In this document: positions 28,936 to 37,423 of the stretch, piece by piece
How the letters are laid out: each line of letters starts with the position of its first letter
Position numbering within the stretch: position 1 is the first letter of the stretch
DNA from: Candidatus Desulfatibia vada
GTDB taxonomy: Bacteria > Desulfobacterota > Desulfobacteria > Desulfobacterales > UBA11574
Reading direction: 5' to 3'
Assembly: GCA_014383215.1 (NCBI GenBank)
Contig: JACNIG010000287.1
Span: forward strand, 1-38,869
Length of the DNA stretch: 38,869 bases
Notes under the pieces: model-generated
The model's database searches: none
What the model was told of the DNA's origin: nothing
What the model saw: the letters and a program-made list of their open reading frames with translations, nothing else
Made by a program: the position numbers and the translations under genes

Positions 28936-29298
28936 ATGAAAAATAAAGATGTCGAATACTTTAAAGAGCTTCTAACCAACCACTTGGAAGAGCTTTTTGC
29001 CCAGGCCGGTGATACTGTCTCGGGCATGACCGCCCCCAAAGAGAATTTTCCGGACCCGACCGACAGGGCTGCCTTAGAATCTGACCGTAATTTTATGCTG
29101 CGGATCAGGGACCGTGAGAGTAAGCTGATCAAAAAAATTAAGAAAGCTCTTGAGCGCATTGAAAACCAGACTTTCGGACTCTGTGAAAAATGCGGTGATG
29201 ATATTTCAATAAAACGCCTTAAAGCAAGGCCTGTAACTGCCCATTGCATTGGCTGTAAAACCAAAGAAGAGGCTTTTGAGAAAGCCCTTGGATTGTAA
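28936..29298 (+). CDS. dksA: DksA/TraR family zinc-finger protein (paralog 2)
   Basis: CEKCGDDISIKRLKARPVTAHCIGCK; DPTDRAALESDR. Confidence 0.9.
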   Translation: MKNKDVEYFKELLTNHLEELFAQAGDTVSGMTAPKENFPDPTDRAALESDRNFMLRIRDRESKLIKKIKKALERIENQTFGLCEKCGDDISIKRLKARPVTAHCIGCKTKEEAFEKALGL

Positions 29299-30157
29299 AG
29301 AAAATCTGAAAATCGACCTTCACATACACTCTACCGCTTCAGATGGAACCCTCTCGCCCATAGAAATCCTCCGCCTGGCTCGCCAACTTAACCTCGGAGC
29401 TATTGCTATTACGGATCATGACACCATGGCCGGGGTAAAAGACGCACTTGCACACGGGATTCCTCCTGCTTTAAAATTTTTAACCGGTGTCGAAATCAGC
29501 GTCCTGCCGCCGCCGGCTTTTTCTTATCTGGGAAGTTTTCATGTTCTGGGCTATTCCATCGACCCTGACAATACCCTTTTGAATCATACCCTTGACGAAC
29601 TCCAGCAGGCCAGAAAAAACCGCAATCCGCGCATTTTAAAGATCCTCAACGAGCTGGGCTTCAACATTACCTTAACCCAGGTTCAGAAAGAAGCCGGGGA
29701 GTGTCAACTTGGAAGACCTCACATTGCACAGCTCATGATAAAAAAAGGTTATGTAAAATCTATTAATGAGGCCTTTGACAGATACTTAAGCCAAGGTAAG
29801 CCGGCGTATGTTGATAAATACCGGCTTGACTGTGCCAAAGCTATCGAAATTATCCTGAGTGCCGGCGGCGTTCCGGTACTGGCGCATCCATTTCTTATCC
29901 AAACACAGAATGCTAAAATCCTTGAAGATCTTGTTGTCACTTTAATGGAAATGGGCCTGAAGGGGCTGGAGGTCTATTATCCTGAACAAACGCCTGAAAA
30001 AACCGCTCATTATACTGACATTGCAAAGCGCCATGGTTTATTAGTGACTGGCGGCACTGACTTTCACGGTTCTTTAAAGCCGGAAATACAAATGGGGTCC
30101 GGCAGGGGCAACCTTTCCATCCCTTACGCCATCTATGAAAAACTAGTCGGCATATAA
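29288..30157 (+). CDS. PHP-domain phosphoesterase
   Basis: IDLHIHSTASDGTLSP ... AITDHDTMAG ... GGTDFHG. Exact start uncertain; overlaps the dksA paralog end. Confidence 0.9.
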   Translation: MDCKENLKIDLHIHSTASDGTLSPIEILRLARQLNLGAIAITDHDTMAGVKDALAHGIPPALKFLTGVEISVLPPPAFSYLGSFHVLGYSIDPDNTLLNHTLDELQQARKNRNPRILKILNELGFNITLTQVQKEAGECQLGRPHIAQLMIKKGYVKSINEAFDRYLSQGKPAYVDKYRLDCAKAIEIILSAGGVPVLAHPFLIQTQNAKILEDLVVTLMEMGLKGLEVYYPEQTPEKTAHYTDIAKRHGLLVTGGTDFHGSLKPEIQMGSGRGNLSIPYAIYEKLVGI

Positions 30158-30209
30158 TAAATTCGTAAAAAATCGTATTCATCTTTCAAAAGCCTCGAAA
30201 GGAACATAA

Positions 30210-30908
30210 ATGTTAAGCGCAGACCGTGCCGAACTGCAGCGTAAACTTCTGTATGAGTTTGAAAATACAAGTCTTTTAGAAGAATCCCTGCGGCATAGCT
30301 CTTTTGTAAATGAGCAGGCCGATATTGGCATGCGGGATAATGAGCGACTTGAGTTTCTGGGTGATGCGGTATTAAACCTTGTTGTCGGAGACATACTCAT
30401 GCAGCGCTATCCGGACTCTGAGGAAGGAGATCTTTCCAGAATGCGTGCCACCCTGGTGAATGAAACTCAGCTGGCTGCGATTGCCCGCAGCCTAAACCTC
30501 GGTTCCTACCTGCAACTGGGCAAAGGAGAGATCCAGACAAACGGCCGGGAAAAGAATTCCATTTTGGCTGGCACCCTTGAAGCCGTCATGGCTGCTATGT
30601 ATTTAGATGGCGGTTTTGAAGCCGCATTTAATGTCATTGACAGGCATTTTTCACCATTAATCGTTGCCGGCGCAACACCCATGGTAAGCTTTGATTACAA
30701 AAGCCAGGTTCAGGAATTCGTCCAGGTAACTCAACAAGAGATGCCGCTTTATACTGTTATCCACGAAAGCGGACCGGATCATGACAAGACCTTCCAGGTG
30801 CGGCTGCAATTGCAACAGCTCCATGCTGAAGGAGTAGGCAAAAGCAAAAAGCTGGCTGAACAGGATGCTGCCCGCAACGCCCTGGAACTATTAAAAGCTG
30901 GAACTTGA
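30210..30908 (+). CDS. rnc: Ribonuclease III
   Basis: NERLEFLGDAVLNLVVGD signature plus C-terminal dsRBD. Confidence 0.97.
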   Translation: MLSADRAELQRKLLYEFENTSLLEESLRHSSFVNEQADIGMRDNERLEFLGDAVLNLVVGDILMQRYPDSEEGDLSRMRATLVNETQLAAIARSLNLGSYLQLGKGEIQTNGREKNSILAGTLEAVMAAMYLDGGFEAAFNVIDRHFSPLIVAGATPMVSFDYKSQVQEFVQVTQQEMPLYTVIHESGPDHDKTFQVRLQLQQLHAEGVGKSKKLAEQDAARNALELLKAGT

Positions 30909-30911
30909 TAC

Positions 30912-31033
30912 TGGATGCTTGTTTCTTGATACTTATTCCTTGATACTTGTTCCTTGATACTTGTTCCTTGATACTTGTTTCTTGATGCTTGTTTCTTGAT
31001 GCTTGTTTCTTGATGCTTGTTTCTTGATGCTTG
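30912..31033 (+). repeat. 14-bp direct tandem repeat array
   Basis: About 8 units of TTGATACTTGTTCC / TTGATGCTTGTTTC plus a partial unit. Confidence 0.95.
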
Positions 31034-31061
31034 ATAATTTTAAAAAAAATCAAAGGTTTGC

Positions 31062-32198
31062 ATGACAAACAACATCCTCAAGGATGCCGGTCAAAGTGGC
31101 CCGCCAAGTAATATCCAGAAATCCGGCATCCCCGAAGAATCGGGATTTCCGCTTCGCTCCAACCAGCATCCAGCATCCAGCACCCGACCATTCATCATTC
31201 CTGTGTTTTTACCCCACCACGGGTGTCCCCACCGCTGCCTTTTCTGTAACCAGATGACGATAACAAGTATCAAAAAGAATCTGCTGGATACGGAACAGCT
31301 TCACCTGTGGATCAATGAATTTCTAAAATATAAAAAAAAACAGCGGTATCCGGTTCAAATTGCTTTTTACGGCGGCAATTTTCTGGGGCTGAAAACAGAT
31401 GATATCAAGCGTCTGCTTCACGAAGCCGCCAAGTTCGTCAGGGACGGACAGGTCGACAGCATCAGGTTCTCTACGAGGCCGGACACCATCAACAATCAGA
31501 GGCTGGATGCCATCAAACAATATCCGGTGGCAGCCATAGAGCTGGGCGTCCAGTCCATGGACGACCAGGTGCTGGCCACTGCCAACCGGGGGCACACCGC
31601 CCTTGACACCGAACAAGCGGTAGAACTCCTCAAGGCTCGCAAATATACAATCGGTCTGCAGATGATGGTGGGTTTGCCCGGTGATGATGAAGCCAAAGCT
31701 CTTGCCACCGGTCGCAGAATTGCCGGCCTGGGCCCTGATTTTGTCAGAATTTATCCTACGGTGGTGCTGGCCGACAGCCCCCTGGCCGCGTGGTATCAGC
31801 AAGGAGAATATGCGCCCTGGCCTCTCAAGCAATGCGTCACTGTTGTTAAAAAGCTTTATCTGATGTTTACAAACAATAAAATTCCGGTCATCCGCATGGG
31901 GCTGCAGTCTTCGGAAGCTCTCGAAGAAGGATCAACCATTTTGGCCGGCCCCTATCATCCGGCCTTCGGACATCTGGTGCATTCGGAGATCTTTCTTGAC
32001 AGGGCTGCGGCCGCTATCAAGCCTGCAACAAGCAATCATGATGCCGTCACTTTAAAGGTTCATCCGCACAGCCTTTCCAAAATGAGAGGCTTGAACAATC
32101 AAAACATTGAAATTCTAAAAAGAAAATTTCACGTCAAGGATCTTCAAATTATACCGGACTCCGCCCTTTCCCAGAACAAGCTGGTTGTACTGCAATAA
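31062..32198 (+). CDS. Radical SAM protein (Elp3-like)
   Basis: FIIPVFLPHHGCPHRCLFCNQ (CxxxCxxC), AFYGGNF, GLQMMVGLPGDD. N-terminus extended by a repeat-like segment. Confidence 0.9.
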   Translation: MTNNILKDAGQSGPPSNIQKSGIPEESGFPLRSNQHPASSTRPFIIPVFLPHHGCPHRCLFCNQMTITSIKKNLLDTEQLHLWINEFLKYKKKQRYPVQIAFYGGNFLGLKTDDIKRLLHEAAKFVRDGQVDSIRFSTRPDTINNQRLDAIKQYPVAAIELGVQSMDDQVLATANRGHTALDTEQAVELLKARKYTIGLQMMVGLPGDDEAKALATGRRIAGLGPDFVRIYPTVVLADSPLAAWYQQGEYAPWPLKQCVTVVKKLYLMFTNNKIPVIRMGLQSSEALEEGSTILAGPYHPAFGHLVHSEIFLDRAAAAIKPATSNHDAVTLKVHPHSLSKMRGLNNQNIEILKRKFHVKDLQIIPDSALSQNKLVVLQ

Positions 32199-32248
32199 AG
32201 ATAGCCTCTAAAGTATTTTTTTAAAATGTCGATATATGATTTAGTGTT

Positions 32249-32391
32249 AGTGTCTATCCATAAATGAGGATTTTTGTTCAAGATCAAGGCATGCGAAAAA
32301 AATAACCACAGGCATATAGTTGATATTCCGAGGATTATTTTTTGAGCATAACGCAGATATTGGGCAAAAAGACCATTGATGGATGGGCACT
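32249..32391. repeat. About 143-bp imperfect palindromic intergenic element
   Basis: Ends AGTGTCTATCCATAAATG and CATTGATGGATGGGCACT are reverse complements at 15/18 positions. Inner arms ATGCGAAAAAAATAA / TTATTTTTTGAGCAT match 13/15. Confidence 0.8.
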
Positions 32392-32477
32392 AGCTATATA
32401 ATTACGCTTTCGGAAGCAACATGGGGCCTTATGAAATCTAAAGGGCTGGACGTTGGTTTTACAGTGGCAAAAGTATC

Positions 32478-33065
32478 ATGATTGAATCGAAATACTTAAA
32501 AGATGATGTAAAAAATATTCGGCAACTTTGCACAATCCCGGCTTTAAAGAGCTTTGAAACCGGGGATCTCGCAAAGCTGTTGAAACTGAGCAAAATAAGA
32601 CAATATGCGGACAAAGAAAGTATCATTCAGGAAGGTGCCACGGATCAATGGCTTTATTTTCTACTTTCAGGCAAAATACGAATTTCAAAAAATGGGGTTC
32701 TTATTTGCACCATTGATAATACGGGTGAAGTTTTTGGTGAAATGAGAATTATAGATGGGTTAAGCAGATCAACATCTATACACGCAGAGGGCCAAACAAC
32801 CTGTCTGGCGGTTGACACATCCGCAAAGCATAGGCTTGATACTGATGAGGAATCAGAAAACTTATTAACATTATTATATAAAGTTATGATGGAGTATATA
32901 TCGGTGCGCTTGCGCTTATCAAACGAGAAACTGATTGAAGCCCAACAGGAAATTGCAAGATTGAAAAAATGTATTCCTGCAACAAAACCAAAAGATCAAA
33001 AAAAACAAGCTGCTCATAAAGAGTTCGTATATACGGGGATCATAGAAACGGCAACCGGAGGCTAG
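32478..33065 (+). CDS. Cyclic nucleotide-binding domain protein (Crp-like sensor domain)
   Basis: IIQEGATDQWLYFLLSGKIRISKNG ... GEVFGEMRIIDGLSRSTSIHAE. No HTH recognised. Confidence 0.85.
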   Translation: MIESKYLKDDVKNIRQLCTIPALKSFETGDLAKLLKLSKIRQYADKESIIQEGATDQWLYFLLSGKIRISKNGVLICTIDNTGEVFGEMRIIDGLSRSTSIHAEGQTTCLAVDTSAKHRLDTDEESENLLTLLYKVMMEYISVRLRLSNEKLIEAQQEIARLKKCIPATKPKDQKKQAAHKEFVYTGIIETATGG

Positions 33066-33066
33066 G

Positions 33067-33309
33067 ATGGGTAATGAATATCTTACTTATAGATTTGGAT
33101 TTATGGCTGTGCAAAAAGGATTTGTTACACCAGAGCAAGTTTCCAACGCTCTGGAGGTTCAGTTTGATGAGAATGTAGGAGCAAAAAAGCACAGACTAAT
33201 CGGGGAGATTTTGGTCGACATGGGCTTCATGGACACATCTCAAGTCAATAAAGTACTTGAAAGCATGTCGGAAAAACCCCTCCCTCTGTTATTCGATATG
33301 CGGGTCTGA
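33067..33309 (+). CDS. Small protein resembling a GspE/MshE N-terminal helical domain
   Basis: YRFGFMAVQKGFVTPEQVSNALEVQ ... LIGEILVDMGFMDTSQVNKVL. Starts just after the preceding CDS. Confidence 0.65.
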   Translation: MGNEYLTYRFGFMAVQKGFVTPEQVSNALEVQFDENVGAKKHRLIGEILVDMGFMDTSQVNKVLESMSEKPLPLLFDMRV

Positions 33310-33441
33310 TTCGTCCATTGGCAAGTCGAAGATCCCGTTATCGGGGGCATTCAGGTGTGAAGCTGTACGACTACCGCGAACTCCTTATAACGCAGCCAAT
33401 GGATCAAACAGGCTCGTGAAAATGCACGTAAATCCATTATC

Positions 33442-34875
33442 TTAGCCCTTGACCACTCCTATCGGTCTCAATTTAGCCACCTTTAATGAGATCCCCGCTC
33501 CATGGACCACCTCAACAACTTGAGAGACATCCTTGTAAGCTTCAGGCATTTCTTCGGCCAGGGTGGCCCTGCCGGTCCACCGTACTATTATACCCCGATC
33601 TTCCAGTTCACGGTTGATGGCTCTGCCTCTGCTTGCTTTTTTAGCGGCTGTGCGGCTCAAAACACGCCCGGCACCATGACAGGTCGAGCCGAAAGTCTCT
33701 TCCATGGCTTTCTGTGTACCGACAAGGACATAAGAAGCCGTGCCCATGTCTCCCGGTATGATAACCGGCTGTCCCACCCGGCGATATTCATCATTCAGCG
33801 CATCATGGCCCGGCGGGAAAGACCTGGTCGCTCCTTTTCGGTGAACACAGACTGTCTGCATTTTTCCATCGACGACATGCTCTTCTTGTTTGGCGATGTT
33901 GTGACATACATCGTAAACCAGCTGCATATTAAGAGCTCTGGGACCGACTCCCAGCTCTCGTAAAAAAATCTCACGGGACATGTGCATCATAATCTGCCGG
34001 TTGGCCCAGGCATAATTGGCGGCACAGGCCATGGCATTATAATAACGCCTGCCCGCTTCAGACTGAATCATGGCGCAGGCCAGCTGTCTATCCGGCAAAT
34101 CAAACCCTAATTTCTTGACATGTTTCGACATAAAAGCCAGAGAATCATCGCAAACCTGGTACCCTAAGCCCCTTGAACCTGAATGAATCATCAGGGTTAC
34201 CTGTCCCTCAAACAGCCCGAAAACGCGGGCAGCTTCAGGCTCATAAACCGCTTCAACCACACCGATTTCAATAAAATGATTCCCGGAACCCAGGGTTCCA
34301 AGCTGCTTGCGCCCCCTCTCCAGAGCCCTCTTGCTGATCACTTCCGGATCGGCATTGGCCATACAGCCCCCATCTTCGGTGTGCTCTAAATCCGCTTCTT
34401 CCCCAAACCCCTGGCGAATGGCCCACCTGCTGCCCATGCGCAGAACCTTTTTTTCCTCTGGGATTGAGAGGTTGATGGACCCCTTGGAACCAACGCCTGC
34501 AGGGATGCCCCTGAAAAGCGCATTGACAAGACCTTCAAGTTTCGGCCTGATTTCTTTTTCAACCAGTGACGTTGTCGCCAGCCGAACCCCACAGTTAATA
34601 TCATAGCCGACCCCGCCCGGAGATATAATGCCCGATTCCCAGTCAAAGGCCGCCACTCCGCCGATGGGAAATCCATAGCCCCAGTGCATATCCGGCATGG
34701 CCAGCGATGCCTTTATAATCCCCGGAAGCGTGGCTACGTTGGCCACCTGCTTTAAAGGTTCCTGCTGATCGGAGCTCTTTAACATCGCTTCCGTGGCGTA
34801 AACCATCCCCGGCACACGCATGGCACCGCTTTTGGCAACTTCCCATCGGTATTTGTCTATTTGTTTTAGTTTCAT
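33442..34875 (-). CDS. rtcB: RtcB-type RNA ligase
   Basis: MPDMHWGYGFPIGGVAAFD, GGVGYDINCGVRL, GSGNHFIEI, HSGSRGLG. Confidence 0.97.
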   Translation of the reverse strand: MKLKQIDKYRWEVAKSGAMRVPGMVYATEAMLKSSDQQEPLKQVANVATLPGIIKASLAMPDMHWGYGFPIGGVAAFDWESGIISPGGVGYDINCGVRLATTSLVEKEIRPKLEGLVNALFRGIPAGVGSKGSINLSIPEEKKVLRMGSRWAIRQGFGEEADLEHTEDGGCMANADPEVISKRALERGRKQLGTLGSGNHFIEIGVVEAVYEPEAARVFGLFEGQVTLMIHSGSRGLGYQVCDDSLAFMSKHVKKLGFDLPDRQLACAMIQSEAGRRYYNAMACAANYAWANRQIMMHMSREIFLRELGVGPRALNMQLVYDVCHNIAKQEEHVVDGKMQTVCVHRKGATRSFPPGHDALNDEYRRVGQPVIIPGDMGTASYVLVGTQKAMEETFGSTCHGAGRVLSRTAAKKASRGRAINRELEDRGIIVRWTGRATLAEEMPEAYKDVSQVVEVVHGAGISLKVAKLRPIGVVKG

Positions 34876-34900
34876 GGCCTTGTCGCTTTGTTCAGTTTAA

Positions 34901-35314
34901 TTATACATCAAAAATAATTTTCGCTTCCCAGCCTTTAGGCCCTTCGCTGACCTGAATCTGGTGGTAGGTTACCGCCTTGATTTCAATTTTGATCTCATGG
35001 CGGTCAGGATCAAAAGGATCGAGTTCGACGTTGGCAGACAACTCATTTTCAGAAAGGGCCAGAATCTGTGTTTTTTTTACCAGCAGTTCTTTACCGTTCC
35101 ATAAATACAACAGCTCTCTGAGCCAGTTTACCATCAGATCAGGCCAGTCATCGCCGGTTACCCGAAGTTCGGTGGTATCCAGACCCTTCAGTGTGTCGAT
35201 TTCCGTAAGCATGTCGAACATGGCGTAAGCGGCGTTGGCAAACAACTCCACAGGGTCTGTTCCAAAGACATGTATGCCGAAATCTGCGGTGTGGTCAATC
35301 AGTCGGTATCGCAT
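34901..35314 (-). CDS. Archease
   Basis: RYRLIDHTADFGIHVFG ... LMVNWLRELLYLWNGKELLVKK. Directly upstream of rtcB. Confidence 0.93.
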   Translation of the reverse strand: MRYRLIDHTADFGIHVFGTDPVELFANAAYAMFDMLTEIDTLKGLDTTELRVTGDDWPDLMVNWLRELLYLWNGKELLVKKTQILALSENELSANVELDPFDPDRHEIKIEIKAVTYHQIQVSEGPKGWEAKIIFDV

Positions 35315-35333
35315 CAACTTACAGGTATTATAT

Positions 35334-35409
35334 CCACAGATTACGCTGATTTTCACAGATTATTAATTAACCCTATTAGGATAATCCGTGCAATCTGTGC
35401 GATCCGTGG
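35334..35409. repeat. Imperfect palindromic intergenic element (CACAGATT type)
   Basis: CCACAGATTACGCTGATTTTCACAGATTATTAATTAA pairs with TTAGGATAATCCGTGCAATCTGTGCGATCCGTGG. Confidence 0.8.
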
Positions 35410-35411
35410 TT

Positions 35412-37313
35412 TTAAATTTCTATTATTTTTCCGGTCTTTGCTGTGCTGTAGCCGCCCAAGGCTTCCACCCGTTTTCTAAACTCTGCAGAATTGATGGTTT
35501 CAAGGAGGATCCGGATGTTTTGCGATTCAAAATGCGCCTCAGGAATTACAAGATCGTACTGTTCGGTTACAACGGGAATAAAATCCAGGTTCAAGGCCTT
35601 GGCCGCGGCATATATCCCTAAACCCACATCAGCGGTACCGCTGAGCACACCCACGGCTACCGACATGTGGGTAAATTCTTCATTTTCATACCCGTTTACC
35701 TTGGCAGGGTTTATACCGAGCTGCTGCAACCGGTAGTCTAACAAAATTCTGGTACCGGATCCGCCTTGACGGTTTATGAATGTGATGTCCTCGCAGACAA
35801 GATCCTCAATTCCTTTGATTTTTTTAGGGTTATCCCGGGGTACAATCAAGCCCTGATCCCGCAAGACCAGATGCACCAGCCTTACCCTGATATCGAGAAG
35901 ATACTTTTTTATATAGGAAACATTGTAAGTGCCGTCCTCGGTATCCAGAAGATGTGACCCGGCCACATGACACACCCCTTTTTTAATGGCCATCAGCCCG
36001 CCCATGCTGCCGACATGGCTCGAAGAAACAACGACGTTGCTGTGGACGGCCCTGATGCGGTCAGCCAAAATATCCAGCGTGTTGTCATGGCTGCCGACGA
36101 CAACAATGGTGTTGTTAACAGCCGACAGGGGGCGCAGCAGTTCGGCCGTCACGGGCTGGTGAATTTCGAGACCCTCGAGATGGTTGGGTATCCGCACGAT
36201 ACCATCGGCCTCGGTAAAGGTGGTGATGCAGCCCGCCCCTCTGGGCAGAGGCGTTGCCACAATCTTGTTGTCGACGGCCCCCAGCTTTACCCTAACAAAT
36301 TCTTCAACACCAAGCTTGGATGCGATTTTTCTTGTGAGTTCAACTTGAACCAAGGGCCTTTGCTTTTCGGGCTGCCCTAACATCCTGCAAATCAGCGGCC
36401 CGACAAACTGCTCAAAGGCGATGATGGCCGATACCGGGTATCCCGGGATTCCAAATGCGGGTTTGCTGTTTACGGCACCGATCAGAATCGGTTTTCCGGG
36501 CATAATCGTAACGCCGTGGACCAGTATCTCGCCCAGGTCGTCGATAACGCCTCTGGCATAATCTTCGGACCCTGCCGATGACCCGCCCAAAACCAGAACC
36601 ATGTCGAAATCACTGCTAATCGCTCTGTCAATTGTCTGTTTAATTTGATCATGATCATCTATCAGTATTTCGTTGCGGACAAAATCTGCACCACACGATT
36701 CAATAAGTTTCCCCAGCACAAAAGAATTGGTTTCAAACACCTGGCCGGGTTCAAGCTCTTCGGCGGCGGTGCGTCGCCAGTCAATAAGCTCTGAACCTGT
36801 TGGAATAATAAGTATTTTTGGTTTTTTGCGGGCTGAAACCTTAAAAACACCTCCGGAAAGCAGGGCGCCGACGCAATAGGGAGTGACAACATGGTTCTGG
36901 GGAAATAAGAGTTCCGTAGCGACAATGTCTTCGCCCATTTTTCTAACGTTCTGCCATGGAAACGCCGGCGCCTCGATTTCAACACGGTTTTCGTCCAGAG
37001 TGTTGACATGTTCGATCATGATCACCGCATTGGTGCTTGCAGGCATTACATGACCGGTATTGATAAAAAAAGCATCCTTGGCGATCACAAGTTCTTTTGG
37101 TTTTGTTTCCGAGGCGCCAAAAGTAGTTTCAGCTTTGACGGCGATGCCGTCCATTGCCGCTGAGTGGAAATTGGGAGAAGAAAGCTCAGCGAAAATTGGT
37201 TCGGCAAGTACCCGGCCAACAGCGTCCGGCACCGCAACCGCCTCGCTTAAAAGCACTCCGCTGGGCGCAAACCTTTCAAAGAGGATTGCGCGAGCTTCTT
37301 TCAGGGTTTTCAT
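35412..37313 (-). CDS. MoeA-family molybdopterin biosynthesis protein fused to a periplasmic-binding-protein-like (PBP/LysR substrate-binding) domain
   Basis: MoeA core (GGSSAGSEDYARGVIDDLGEILVHGVTIMPGKP, FGIPGYPVSA) plus C-terminal INRQGGSGTRILLDYRLQQLGI. Confidence 0.92.
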   Translation of the reverse strand: MKTLKEARAILFERFAPSGVLLSEAVAVPDAVGRVLAEPIFAELSSPNFHSAAMDGIAVKAETTFGASETKPKELVIAKDAFFINTGHVMPASTNAVIMIEHVNTLDENRVEIEAPAFPWQNVRKMGEDIVATELLFPQNHVVTPYCVGALLSGGVFKVSARKKPKILIIPTGSELIDWRRTAAEELEPGQVFETNSFVLGKLIESCGADFVRNEILIDDHDQIKQTIDRAISSDFDMVLVLGGSSAGSEDYARGVIDDLGEILVHGVTIMPGKPILIGAVNSKPAFGIPGYPVSAIIAFEQFVGPLICRMLGQPEKQRPLVQVELTRKIASKLGVEEFVRVKLGAVDNKIVATPLPRGAGCITTFTEADGIVRIPNHLEGLEIHQPVTAELLRPLSAVNNTIVVVGSHDNTLDILADRIRAVHSNVVVSSSHVGSMGGLMAIKKGVCHVAGSHLLDTEDGTYNVSYIKKYLLDIRVRLVHLVLRDQGLIVPRDNPKKIKGIEDLVCEDITFINRQGGSGTRILLDYRLQQLGINPAKVNGYENEEFTHMSVAVGVLSGTADVGLGIYAAAKALNLDFIPVVTEQYDLVIPEAHFESQNIRILLETINSAEFRKRVEALGGYSTAKTGKIIEI

Positions 37314-37423
37314 CTGCAGATATATATTACGTTTATGTTTCATTTTTTTCGTTTTCCATTTCCACCGCAAAGACGCAGAGGGCGCAAAGAAAAATATCCA
37401 TATAGAATTCTATCCCAGACTGC

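Noticed and set aside
30912-31033. Possible CRISPR array
   Set aside because: Contiguous 14-bp tandem units without spacers and no cas genes in the window.
30757-31068. 103-aa minus-strand ORF rich in KHQETSIK repeats
   Set aside because: Simply the translation of the 14-bp tandem array plus antisense of rnc; not considered a real protein.
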